DNA from: Sphingobacterium mizutaii
Lineage (GTDB): Bacteria; Bacteroidota; Bacteroidia; Sphingobacteriales; Sphingobacteriaceae
Length of the DNA stretch: 64,000 nt
Reading direction: 5' to 3'
NCBI RefSeq assembly: GCF_900187125.1
Contig: NZ_LT906468.1
Span: 4,030,001-4,094,000, forward strand
Part shown: positions 24,951-34,200 of the stretch, in pieces
Layout: each line of letters opens with the position of its first letter
How positions within the stretch are numbered: the stretch's first letter is position 1
Notes under the pieces: generated by a model
What the model was told of the DNA's origin: nothing
Databases searched by the model: none
Seen by the model: the letters and a program-made list of their open reading frames with translations, nothing else
Position numbers and translations under genes: made by a program

Positions 24951-25894
24951 GAGATATAACCCATAAAATAAGCACATTACGCACAGCTCTAGCTCATGCA
25001 GTGATCTATATTACCGAGTTAACAGCTGTCAAAATCCAACGGGATGAACTTCCCAAAGGAAACCTGTTTGATGTTGCTCGCGCAGCAGCATTCTTGGGGG
25101 CAAAGGCCACCCCACAACTATTGCCTCACTGTCACCCGGTTAATATTGACGCGATGCAGGTCGATTTCGAATATATCTATTCCAGCTCCCATCCAGATTT
25201 TTTTACCGAACTGCAGCTGAGTGCCGGGATATTGATCACGGTATCTGCCAAGTCGATAGGTCGTACCGGTATAGAGATGGAGACGCTTACTGCTGCATCC
25301 ATAGCAGCACTCGAGCTTTACGACATGTTGAAGCCTGTCGACAATCAATTGGAGATTGGCCATATTCGCCTAGCAAATAAAACAGGCGGTAAATCTGACC
25401 ATAATCGCTTTTTAGCACCCCTTGCCACCTGCGCTATTTTGGTCTGTTCAGATGCCACCGCCAACGGACAGCGGCAGGATAACAGTGGTCGGAAAATCGA
25501 AGAAATATTGCTGACCACCGGCACACAAGTATTGGATTACCAAATCGTTGCGGATGAGAAACCACGTATCCAACAAGCCATCAAAACTTGGGTTGACCGA
25601 GACATACAGTTTGTTTTTACGACCGGTGGAACCGGATTGGGCCCACGAGATGTAACGGTGGAAGCTGTTTCCGAATTGGTAGACAAAAGGGCAGACGGAA
25701 TTGTCGAAGCTATGCGCGGACACGGACAGCAACGCACACCATTGGCTATGATGAGTCGGTCTGTTGCAGGTACAATCGGCAATTCACTTATCGTTACGTT
25801 ACCCGGAAGCACCAACGGTGTGAAGGAATGTTTAGAAGCTATTTTGCCTGCCTTGTTTCATGCCCGAAAAATGATAATGGGAGGAGGACATTAA
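24947..25894 (+). CDS. moaCB: Bifunctional MoaC/MoaB protein
   Basis: A fusion of two molybdenum-cofactor proteins. Residues 1 to about 150 are MoaC, which with MoaA turns GTP into cyclic pyranopterin monophosphate; GAKATPQLLPHCHPVNID and KSIGRTGIEMETLTAAS are the conserved blocks. The rest is MoaB/MogA-like (ILVCSDATANGQRQDNSG, FTTGGTGLGPRDVTVEAV and LPGSTNGVKECLEAI) and adenylates molybdopterin. This fusion occurs in other Bacteroidota. The ATG overlaps the end of moeB by 4 bp and moeA starts 1 bp after its stop. Confidence 0.93.
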   Translation: MRDITHKISTLRTALAHAVIYITELTAVKIQRDELPKGNLFDVARAAAFLGAKATPQLLPHCHPVNIDAMQVDFEYIYSSSHPDFFTELQLSAGILITVSAKSIGRTGIEMETLTAASIAALELYDMLKPVDNQLEIGHIRLANKTGGKSDHNRFLAPLATCAILVCSDATANGQRQDNSGRKIEEILLTTGTQVLDYQIVADEKPRIQQAIKTWVDRDIQFVFTTGGTGLGPRDVTVEAVSELVDKRADGIVEAMRGHGQQRTPLAMMSRSVAGTIGNSLIVTLPGSTNGVKECLEAILPALFHARKMIMGGGH

Positions 25895-25895
25895 T

Positions 25896-27113
25896 ATGTT
25901 AACCTATCTGGAAGCCCGGGATAAGATTCGAAGCATGGTAAAGCAGCTTCCCACAGAGCGCATTCCTCTCGCCCAAGCATTAAATCGCATACTGGCCTAT
26001 CCCATTTTCGCGGATAGAGATTATCCTCCATTCAATCGTGCAGCAATGGACGGAGTAGCCATACGCATGGAAGATTGGAATAACGGCATCCGGGAATTCC
26101 GTATTCGGACAACAATTTTTGCGGGGATGGAAACTCCTACAACTATTGCAACCGGCGAATGCTATAAGATTATGACCGGTGCAGCCTGCCCTATTCCCGC
26201 GGACACCATTATCAGGAAAGAGGATCTAACCTTTACACCAAATGGTACGGCTCTTATTCGCCGTGAATCTATCTCGCGTGGGCAACACCTTGCACAACGA
26301 GGCGAAGATCTAAAGAAAAACGAACTGGCCGTTACCGCGCCCCGCGTTTGTGATATCTCGCTAATCGGAACATTAGCAGCTTTGGGCATCCACCAAGCAC
26401 CCGTTTATAAAATGCCCACAGTAGGGATTGTCACCACCGGCAATGAAGTGGTCGATATCCAGCAGCAACCGGAGCACTTTCAAATCCGCAACAGTAATCA
26501 ACATCTATTGCGCGCCCTCTGCGAACAATGGCAGTTGCCCATTCGGTCTTGTCAGCATGTGTCTGATGAACCCAAAGCGTTATCAGCGGCCCTGAAACAA
26601 GCCACACAGCAGCAACTCATCCTGATCAACGGAGGTGTTTCTGCTGGCGATGCCGATCATGTGCCCCAGATTTTACGAGAACTGGGCGTAGAGATACTAT
26701 TTCATAAAGTCTCCATTAAACCCGGCAAACCCCTTTTGGTCGGATTCTTACCAGAAGGCAAGATCATATTTGCGTTGCCCGGAAACCCCTTATCATGTTT
26801 CATGACCTTCAAACTATTTGTAGAGGATTATCTCCACGGATGTCTGGGGTTTACGAACGAACGCTTCCAAACGTCGACATTAACGATTCCCAGATTTAAG
26901 AAATCTTCGCTCGATGAGTTTTTTCCTGTTTTTCGGCATGCCGGGGAATATGGATACACCTGGAAGCCTCACCATGGCTCCGGAGTTATAACAGCTACTG
27001 TCGGATGCGATGGTATCGGCTGGCATGTCCATAACAAACACGTAATTGCAGAAAACGACAGCATACCGGTACTCTCTTTACACCCTTTTTTTAATATCAT
27101 TAAACCATACTAA
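25896..27113 (+). CDS. moeA: Molybdopterin molybdenumtransferase
   Basis: Inserts molybdate into adenylated molybdopterin. 405 residues, the usual size. Conserved blocks: DRDYPPFNRAAMDGVAIR, YKIMTGAACPIPADTIIRKED, VGIVTTGNEVVD, NGGVSAGDADHVPQIL and the LPGNPLSCFMTFKLFV phosphate-binding region. It works directly after MoaB, whose domain is encoded by the preceding gene 1 bp away. The nitrate transporter gene follows 2 bp later. Confidence 0.95.
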   Translation: MLTYLEARDKIRSMVKQLPTERIPLAQALNRILAYPIFADRDYPPFNRAAMDGVAIRMEDWNNGIREFRIRTTIFAGMETPTTIATGECYKIMTGAACPIPADTIIRKEDLTFTPNGTALIRRESISRGQHLAQRGEDLKKNELAVTAPRVCDISLIGTLAALGIHQAPVYKMPTVGIVTTGNEVVDIQQQPEHFQIRNSNQHLLRALCEQWQLPIRSCQHVSDEPKALSAALKQATQQQLILINGGVSAGDADHVPQILRELGVEILFHKVSIKPGKPLLVGFLPEGKIIFALPGNPLSCFMTFKLFVEDYLHGCLGFTNERFQTSTLTIPRFKKSSLDEFFPVFRHAGEYGYTWKPHHGSGVITATVGCDGIGWHVHNKHVIAENDSIPVLSLHPFFNIIKPY

Positions 27114-27115
27114 CG

Positions 27116-28438
27116 ATGCAACAGAATCAATCCCCCCTTTCAAAGCTCAACATCTTTTCCTTCAAAGGCATTCAGATGCGTACATTCCATATCACCTGGA
27201 TAACGTTCTTTTTCTGTTTCTTCGGATGGTTTGGTGTCGCGCCTCTGATGCCCACGATTCGCGATCAGCTGAATTTGACCAAGAGTGAGGTCGGTAATAT
27301 CATTATAGCGTCCGTCTCCGCCACCATTATTGCCCGCTTATTGATCGGGAAGTTGTGCGACACACTGGGTCCACGCCTCACTTATACCATTTTATTAGTT
27401 GTGGGTGCTATCCCGATCATGCTTATCGGCCTAAGCAACAGTTATGCCTCTTTTTTGCTGTTCAGATTCTGTATAGGAATTGTTGGAGCTTCTTTTGTCA
27501 TCACCCAATTTCATACATCCATGATGTTTGCGCCCAATATTGTCGGTACCGCCAATGCCGTAACCGGTGGATGGGGAAATCTCGGCGGTGGCGTTACCAA
27601 TTTGGTTATGCCATTAATTGCTGCGGGTTTTGCCGCGATGGGTTTTGTTAGCGAAGCGGATTCCTGGAGACTCGCCATGGTTGTTCCTGGCGTCATCCTT
27701 CTGATCATGGCTTTTATTTACTACCGATACACGACAGATGCACCTGCAGGGAATTTTAGCGATTTACAGAAAAAGGATGTGTCTGCCTATCAGAAAAAAA
27801 GCAAGGGATCACTTGTGGAAGCATTGCAAGACTATCGTGTATGGGTATTGACACTCGCTTACGCCGCCTGCTTCGGCATTGAGATTACCGTAGATAATGT
27901 GGCAGCCATATTTTTTATAGACCGTTTTGGCACGAGTATCATTGTAGCGGGTGCTATGGCCGGTATATTTGGAGGCATGAATATTTTTGCCCGTGCGATG
28001 GGAGGCATTGTAAGTGACAACGTCGGCAAGCGATTCGGGCTAAAGGGAAAAGGGGCATTGTTAGGGTTGCTTTTGGTTTTAGAAGGTCTGGGCATCGCGT
28101 TGTTTGCTGCTTCGGGGACGTTGGCTTTTGCCGTTGCTTCCATGCTGATCTTCGCCTTGTTTCTGAAAATGGCCAATGGCTGTACATACGGAATCGTCCC
28201 CTTTATCAACAAAAATAATATTGGTGTCGTCAGCGGTATAGTAGGTGCCGGTGGAAACATTGGCGCCATGCTGGTTGGTTTTCTGTTCAAGTCAGAAAAC
28301 CTGACCTATGCCGATGCCTTTCAATATATCGGCGCAGGGGTCGTACTCATAGGTTTGTTAGTTACATTGACCAGATTCCAGCCAAAGCCAGCAATCAAGA
28401 ATAGTATAGAGACAGGAAAGCTCGACTTTCAACAGTAA
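27116..28438 (+). CDS. narK: MFS nitrate/nitrite transporter
   Basis: Inner-membrane carrier of 440 residues with about twelve hydrophobic segments. It has the nitrate-signature motifs of the NarK/NasA/NrtB branch: GIVGASFVITQFHTSMMF followed by ANAVTGGWGNLGGGVTNLVMP, and later FLKMANGCTYGIVPFI and VSGIVGAGGNIGAMLVGF. The position between moeA and the nitrate reductase gene points to uptake of nitrate for assimilation. Whether it also exchanges nitrite cannot be told from sequence. ATG 27116 follows the moeA stop by 2 bp. Confidence 0.94.
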   Translation: MQQNQSPLSKLNIFSFKGIQMRTFHITWITFFFCFFGWFGVAPLMPTIRDQLNLTKSEVGNIIIASVSATIIARLLIGKLCDTLGPRLTYTILLVVGAIPIMLIGLSNSYASFLLFRFCIGIVGASFVITQFHTSMMFAPNIVGTANAVTGGWGNLGGGVTNLVMPLIAAGFAAMGFVSEADSWRLAMVVPGVILLIMAFIYYRYTTDAPAGNFSDLQKKDVSAYQKKSKGSLVEALQDYRVWVLTLAYAACFGIEITVDNVAAIFFIDRFGTSIIVAGAMAGIFGGMNIFARAMGGIVSDNVGKRFGLKGKGALLGLLLVLEGLGIALFAASGTLAFAVASMLIFALFLKMANGCTYGIVPFINKNNIGVVSGIVGAGGNIGAMLVGFLFKSENLTYADAFQYIGAGVVLIGLLVTLTRFQPKPAIKNSIETGKLDFQQ

Positions 28439-28468
28439 AAATAGGAATTGATTTGCCTTTTGTCAGAC

Positions 28469-31400
28469 ATGAAAGAAACAGAAGTAACAAGTACCTGCTG
28501 TTATTGCGGTGTCGGATGCGGTGTGAAAATTCAGCTAGATAAACACGATGCAGTAACGGTAGTAGGCGACGGAGAACATCCGGTTAATCGGGGGAAATTA
28601 TGCAGCAAGGGCATGAATCTGCAGTACACGGTCAACGATAAGTCCGACCGTCTACTTTATCCGCAAATGCGGTATCACCGAAATATGCCGATGCAACGGG
28701 TCAGCTGGGAAGATGCGCTCACCCGTACAGCCGCTGTATTCCGTACGATGATGGATAAATACGGTCCGGATGCGGTCGCCTTTTACGCATCCGGTCAATG
28801 CCTCACGGAAGAATATTACGTCATCAATAAACTGATAAAAGGCTTTATAGGCAGCAACAATATAGACACCAATTCACGCCTATGCATGAGTAGTGCCGTT
28901 GCTGCCTATAAAATGGCTCTTGGGGAGGACTCCGTGCCTATTTGCTACGATGATATCGAGCTCTCCGATTGCTTTTTAGTAGAAGGAGCTAACCCCGCTT
29001 GGTGTCATCCCATTCTCTGGCGTCGGGTAGAAGCACACAAAGCAAATCATCCACACACAAAAATCATTGTGGTCGATCCCCGGAAAACAGACACCGCAGC
29101 TATTGCCGATCTACACCTACAGATCCAACCGGGTACAGACATGGTTCTGAATTATGCTATTGGTCGGTTGCTGATTGAAAACGGCGATATTGATTGCGAT
29201 TTTATCGAAAATCACACCGAGGGATTTGAAGATTACAAGGCACGTGTGTTTGAGCGCACGCTAAAGGAATCCGCAGACATCTGTCGCATATCGGAATATG
29301 AAATCTGTCAAGCGGCGAGCTATATTGGCGAATCGAAAACCCTATTGACCATGTGGACAATGGGTCTTAATCAAAGTGTGAAAGGTGTCGATAAAAACCT
29401 GTCGCTCATCGACCTCAATTTGATTACCGGCAGAATCGGGAAACCCGGCTCCGGTCCATTCTCGCTGACCGGGCAGCCCAATGCCATGGGCGGTCGGGAG
29501 GTTGGTGGTCTTGCCAACTTGCTGCCTGCGCATCGCGATCTGAAAAACGCTTCCCATCGGCAGGAAGTGGCTGATTTTTGGGGCGGAACTGCCCTATCCG
29601 ACAAACCGGGGCTTACAGCTACCGAAATGTTTGAGGCATTGGCCGACGGCAAGCTAAAAGCCGTCTGGATATTATGTACCAATCCATTGACAAGCCTACC
29701 CGATACGCGAACAGTAGAACAGGCCTTGGAAAAGGCTAAATTTGTCGTGGTGCAGGAGATCAGTAACAAGCCCCAAACCTTAGCTTATGCCGATGTCATT
29801 TTGCCCGCAGCTGCCTGGGCAGAAAAAGAAGGAACGATGACCAATTCCGAACGTCGGATCAGTCATTTGCACAAAATCATCGACCCACCGGGCGAAGCAC
29901 TTCCTGACGCTGAAATTATTTGTCGTTTTGCCAAAAAAATGGGCTTTGCAGGTTTTGATTATCCAAACACCGAAGCCATATACAAAGAACATACCCGGCT
30001 TACCGCAAAGACCAATCTGCATATCGAAGGTCTGGATTATACACAGATCGACAAACATAAAACCATTCAATGGCCTTACAATAAGCGGCGAAAAATAGGA
30101 ACAACGCGTTTATTTGCCGATCATGACTTCTATACACCGTCCCGGAAAGCCATTATCCACAGTCCGGATACCGATCTGCGTAGCGAATTACCAGATGCGG
30201 CCTTTTCTTTTATTCTGACCACCGGACGCATCCGAGACCAATGGCATACGATGTCCAAAACGGGTAAAGTTAGCAAGCTGAAACAGCATATCAGCGAGTC
30301 CACCCTCGAAATCCATCACAATGATGCCAAACAACTCGGCATCACCGAAGGACAATTGGTCGAAATCTCTTCACGTCGCGGTAATGTACGCGTCAAGGCC
30401 AGCCTCAGCACCAGCATAAAACCGGGATGTGTCTTTTTACCCATGCACTGGGGAAAGCTCGGTGACACGGACTTACATCGGGCAAATAACCTCACCAACC
30501 CGCTGCTCGATCCCATTTCAAAAGAACCGGATTTCAAATTCTGCGCCGTTCAGGTAGTTCCTTACGAGAAGCCCTTTGAGCGCATTGTGATTGTCGGCGC
30601 CGGTGCCGGGGCTTTCGGTTTCGTCAAAGCTTTTCGAGAAATCAATACAAGGGATGAGATAACCGTGATCAGCAATGAAAACCTGCCCTTTTATAACCGG
30701 GTCATGCTACCACATTATGTAAGCGGCGACCAACAATGGGAGGAACTCGTCAAAATGCGGGATGAGGAAGAAAAGAATGTCTACAACATTAACCATATCA
30801 GAGGCGTTATCGTGACCCGTATCGATCGCGAGCATAAATATGTCGAAGATTCACGTGGGATAAAAACACCTTATGACACACTCATTCTGGGTACAGGAAG
30901 CCGACCGACAATGCCCAAAGACATTCCGACATTACCGGGTATCTTTAGTATTCGGCGACGTTCGGATGCGGACAACCTCCGTAAATATCTTCGGAAAGAT
31001 TCTTCTGTCGTCATTATCGGTGGTGGATTGTTGGGCTTAGAAATGGCCGCAAGTCTGCGGGAGATGGACGTACGGGTTACGGTTGTCCAGCGTGTTTCGC
31101 GTTTTTTGAACCGGCAATTGGATGTCCTCGGTAGTCAATTGCTCCATGAAGAGATGATTGACCAAGGCTGTGATGTCTTTTATAACGACGAGGTACAACT
31201 CTACTACGGCAGAAGCAAAGTCAACAAAGTAGAACTGAAAAGCGGTATTCAGATTAAATGCGATGCTGTCATCGTTGCCATCGGTACGACACCCAATATT
31301 GAGCTGGCAAAAGCTGCTGGATTGCACTGTCAGCGGGGTGTGGTGGTAAACAACAGGCTGCAAACAAGCGATCCTTCGATATATGCTATCGGCGAAATTG

Positions 31401-31981
31401 CAGAATTTGAAGGCATAATGTACGGTTTTACGGCAGCCGCCGAACAGCAAAGCTCCGTCGTGGCACGTTATCATAACGGTGATATCGGCAGTGTCTATCC
31501 AGGCTCTGTTTTTATGAATATTATCAAAATTCAAGGCTTTGATTTGTGTAGCATCGGCATCGTGGATTGTCCAAATGATGAATACGAAGAAATTGTGTTT
31601 ATAGACAAGGCAAAACGCTATTATAAAAAATGTATCATCCATCAAGATCGCTTAGTAGGCGCTGTACTCATTGGTGATAAGAATGAATTTCTAGAATTCA
31701 AAGACCTAATCACCAACAAGACAGAACTTAGTGAAAAACGGTTACAATTGTTGCGTAGCGGCAGTGCAAAAGAACCCGTTATCGGTAAGTTGATTTGCAG
31801 CTGTAGCCAGGTCGGAGAAGGGAACCTGCAAAAGCTCATCCAATCCGGATGCACGGAGCTAAAAACATTATGCGAAACCAGTGGTGCCGGAACAGGATGC
31901 GGCTCATGCCGTCCGCAAGTGATGGCAATTTTGGATAGTTTTTTGGCAGAAAAAGAAGAAATGGAGGTTACGAATGGCTAA
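28469..31981 (+). CDS. nasA: Assimilatory nitrate reductase fused to a flavin reductase and BFD domain
   Basis: 1170-residue molybdenum enzyme reducing nitrate to nitrite. I use ATG 28469. The N-terminal [4Fe-4S] motif is CCYCGVGCGVKIQL with the last cysteine in GKLCSKG; the Mo-bisMGD catalytic part follows (DTNSRLCMSSAV, SLTGQPNAMGGREVGG, VFLPMHWGKL). From about residue 704 comes an FAD/NAD reductase (VIVGAGAGAFGFVKAF and VVIIGGGLLGLEMAASL) like the N-terminus of NirB. The C-terminus, from about residue 1108, is a BFD [2Fe-2S] domain (LICSCSQVGEGN and GTGCGSCRP). The protein thus joins what B. subtilis makes as NasC plus NasB. It needs bis-MGD, consistent with mobA in the operon, and overlaps the next gene by 8 bp. 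Confidence 0.93.
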   Translation: MKETEVTSTCCYCGVGCGVKIQLDKHDAVTVVGDGEHPVNRGKLCSKGMNLQYTVNDKSDRLLYPQMRYHRNMPMQRVSWEDALTRTAAVFRTMMDKYGPDAVAFYASGQCLTEEYYVINKLIKGFIGSNNIDTNSRLCMSSAVAAYKMALGEDSVPICYDDIELSDCFLVEGANPAWCHPILWRRVEAHKANHPHTKIIVVDPRKTDTAAIADLHLQIQPGTDMVLNYAIGRLLIENGDIDCDFIENHTEGFEDYKARVFERTLKESADICRISEYEICQAASYIGESKTLLTMWTMGLNQSVKGVDKNLSLIDLNLITGRIGKPGSGPFSLTGQPNAMGGREVGGLANLLPAHRDLKNASHRQEVADFWGGTALSDKPGLTATEMFEALADGKLKAVWILCTNPLTSLPDTRTVEQALEKAKFVVVQEISNKPQTLAYADVILPAAAWAEKEGTMTNSERRISHLHKIIDPPGEALPDAEIICRFAKKMGFAGFDYPNTEAIYKEHTRLTAKTNLHIEGLDYTQIDKHKTIQWPYNKRRKIGTTRLFADHDFYTPSRKAIIHSPDTDLRSELPDAAFSFILTTGRIRDQWHTMSKTGKVSKLKQHISESTLEIHHNDAKQLGITEGQLVEISSRRGNVRVKASLSTSIKPGCVFLPMHWGKLGDTDLHRANNLTNPLLDPISKEPDFKFCAVQVVPYEKPFERIVIVGAGAGAFGFVKAFREINTRDEITVISNENLPFYNRVMLPHYVSGDQQWEELVKMRDEEEKNVYNINHIRGVIVTRIDREHKYVEDSRGIKTPYDTLILGTGSRPTMPKDIPTLPGIFSIRRRSDADNLRKYLRKDSSVVIIGGGLLGLEMAASLREMDVRVTVVQRVSRFLNRQLDVLGSQLLHEEMIDQGCDVFYNDEVQLYYGRSKVNKVELKSGIQIKCDAVIVAIGTTPNIELAKAAGLHCQRGVVVNNRLQTSDPSIYAIGEIAEFEGIMYGFTAAAEQQSSVVARYHNGDIGSVYPGSVFMNIIKIQGFDLCSIGIVDCPNDEYEEIVFIDKAKRYYKKCIIHQDRLVGAVLIGDKNEFLEFKDLITNKTELSEKRLQLLRSGSAKEPVIGKLICSCSQVGEGNLQKLIQSGCTELKTLCETSGAGTGCGSCRPQVMAILDSFLAEKEEMEVTNG

Positions 31982-33470
31982 GCAGATACAACAGGAATGG
32001 AAACGCGTGAAAATCAATCTACCTGGAGGTTATGTATCGGTGGGTGATTTCAAGGCCATACTGGAAGCAGCGCATGCAACAGGGGTTAAAACCGTGAAGA
32101 TCGGCACACGCCAACAACTGCTTTTTTCAGCCACTCCAACACAAATGGAAGATATCGAATATCAGCTCTTTAGTCAAGAACTGCTGTATGAAGTAAATGA
32201 AAATCACTATCCAAATATCGTAAGTTCTTATGTGGCCGATGGTCTTTACAATCAGCCGCATTGGTTGAGAGAGGGAATTTATAAAGATATTTTAGCGTCC
32301 TTTGAATTTACGCCCAAACTAAAGATCAACATTGTAGATGCGAATCAGTCTTTTGTATCTTATTATACCGGTAATTTGAATTTTGTATCCTCCGGAGTAG
32401 GCAATTATTGGCATGTCTATATCCGTTGGCCCAAAACAAATCAAGTAAGAAGCTGGTCATCACTCATTTATTCCATGGATATTGCCGCCATCAGCAAGGA
32501 ACTGGAAAGCGCCATAATGGATAACAAAGATATAGCAGAAGACGACATTGCTGCTGTATGTGCGGATCTGGAATTAAAAATTAGAGCGTCGGGTGCGTTT
32601 CATTTTCAACAAGTCCAAGAACCGCTAACGGAATCGGATTTCCGTCTTCCCTATTATGAAGGTTTTAACCAATATGACGATAAATATTGGCTAGGCATTT
32701 ATCGGCCAGACGAGTGTTACACCGTTTCCTTTTTGCTGGACGTTTGCAACGTTTGCCAAACATCCCGGGTAGGTCAGATGTATACGACGCCCTGGCGTTC
32801 ACTCATTATTAAAGACATCCGACAGCAAGATCGTAAAGAATGGGATATCATTCTCGACAAACACCGTATTAACCTGCGCCACGCCTCCAACGAGCTAAAT
32901 TGGCAAATCGAAGACTGGTGCGAACCAGCGCTAAAGTTGAAGCGTTCCATCGTCAGGTATTTTGATCGCTGGAATATTCGAACTTACCGACTTTGTTTTG
33001 GCATTAAGATTGGATCAAACAGTGGCATCTGGGGTTCGATTATCATCAAACAGATCAACGATGGGAACAGTGAACCTTACTTCGATGTTTTCCACACGCA
33101 AGATTTCAAGGCCAACTCTTATAACCTCGTTCTCTATAAACAACGCGTAACAGAGAAATCGTTACCCGCGACGCTAAAAACACTTTGTGATTGCTGTTAC
33201 GATGCCACATTACAAAACAGCAATCCGGAGCCTGAACATCATCCCTCCGATTTACCGGAGTTTTCGCAATGTGCCCCGCAGCAATCATTATTCCGCTGCC
33301 CACATTGCCTCAGTATTTATGATCCCGCTTATGGGGATGTATTAGCGTCAATAGAACCAGGTATCGCCTTCGACGATCTACCTGCAGATTATACCTGTGG
33401 TCTATGCGGTTCTCCCAAAAGAGAATTTATAGCATTTGATCAAATCAACACCACATCTTTAAAACATTGA
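31974..33470 (+). CDS. Rubredoxin fused to a degenerate siroheme-reductase scaffold
   Basis: 498 residues. The N-terminus looks like the ferredoxin-like half-domain of nitrite/sulfite reductases (VKINLPGGYVSVGDFKAILE then KIGTRQQLLFS), and a second such half is seen at RVGQMYTTPWRSLIIKDI (about 268-285). The cysteines that hold the [4Fe-4S]-siroheme centre (C-x5-C and C-x3-C) are not found where expected. The last 60 residues form a rubredoxin: CPHCLSIYDPAYGD and YTCGLCGSP. I infer an electron carrier or chaperone subunit for the nitrate reductase, because the ATG overlaps the nasA end by 8 bp behind a good GGAGG ribosome site. The function is not established to my knowledge. Confidence 0.75.
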   Translation: MAKQIQQEWKRVKINLPGGYVSVGDFKAILEAAHATGVKTVKIGTRQQLLFSATPTQMEDIEYQLFSQELLYEVNENHYPNIVSSYVADGLYNQPHWLREGIYKDILASFEFTPKLKINIVDANQSFVSYYTGNLNFVSSGVGNYWHVYIRWPKTNQVRSWSSLIYSMDIAAISKELESAIMDNKDIAEDDIAAVCADLELKIRASGAFHFQQVQEPLTESDFRLPYYEGFNQYDDKYWLGIYRPDECYTVSFLLDVCNVCQTSRVGQMYTTPWRSLIIKDIRQQDRKEWDIILDKHRINLRHASNELNWQIEDWCEPALKLKRSIVRYFDRWNIRTYRLCFGIKIGSNSGIWGSIIIKQINDGNSEPYFDVFHTQDFKANSYNLVLYKQRVTEKSLPATLKTLCDCCYDATLQNSNPEPEHHPSDLPEFSQCAPQQSLFRCPHCLSIYDPAYGDVLASIEPGIAFDDLPADYTCGLCGSPKREFIAFDQINTTSLKH

Positions 33471-33471
33471 C

Positions 33472-34200
33472 ATGGAACTCTATTATATCGCATTCGTCCT
33501 ATTTGTTGTTGGCTTTTTGTATGCCTCGGTTGGACACGGAGGTGCCAGCGGCTACATTGCTGTCTTTTCCATCTTTTCCATTCCCGTAGCACAATACAAA
33601 CCACTTATATTAATGCTCAATATGCTCGTTGCCGGCACAGGATTCTTTCAGTTTCGGCGTGCCGGATACTTCAGATGGTCTACCTGTTGGCCATTTTTGA
33701 TCACCTCTATTCCAACGGCATTCCTAGGTGCACGGTATGCGCTTGAGGGGAAAGTCTATTTTGTACTACTTGGATTTGCCTTAATATTGCCTATCATCCG
33801 GCTGCTGGGGATAACACCCAAAGAGCGCCCAGAACGCAAAACGGTAAATATACCGCTGGCATTACTCATAGGCGCCATTATCGGCCTCCTATCGGGTATG
33901 CTCAATATCGGTGGCGGTATCTTTTTAAGCCCGTTGCTTATCTTATTGGGCTGGGCCAATGCCAAGGAAGCTGCAGCTACCTCCGCTATTTTTATAACGT
34001 TAAATTCTTTCAGCGGTTTATTAGGTAATACCACCCCGATATACATCGATACATCCTTCGCCATCTGGTTTTGGGCGGCAGCTGCCGGAGGATTTACGGG
34101 CGCATATTTTGGTAGTGCGCGTTTTCCTATGGCAACTGTACGCACCTTGCTGAGCGTAGTGCTCCTGATCGCTTGTTGTAAACTATTATTTTTCATGTAA
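33472..34200 (+). CDS. TauE/SafE-family anion exporter
   Basis: 242-residue inner-membrane protein with about eight hydrophobic segments and the two family repeats, the first with FLYASVGHGGASGYIAVFSIF and the second with GLLSGMLNIGGGIFLSPLLILLG. Members move sulfite, sulfonates and other small anions. Inside a nitrate operon it may export nitrite or sulfite or help import an anion; this is inference. It starts directly after the rubredoxin gene and overlaps moaA by one base. Confidence 0.85.
   Translation: MELYYIAFVLFVVGFLYASVGHGGASGYIAVFSIFSIPVAQYKPLILMLNMLVAGTGFFQFRRAGYFRWSTCWPFLITSIPTAFLGARYALEGKVYFVLLGFALILPIIRLLGITPKERPERKTVNIPLALLIGAIIGLLSGMLNIGGGIFLSPLLILLGWANAKEAAATSAIFITLNSFSGLLGNTTPIYIDTSFAIWFWAAAAGGFTGAYFGSARFPMATVRTLLSVVLLIACCKLLFFM

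Noticed and set aside
31037..31645. A 202-codon minus-strand frame opposite nasA
   Set aside because: It has no family features and lies wholly opposite the strongly coding FAD/NAD reductase part of nasA.
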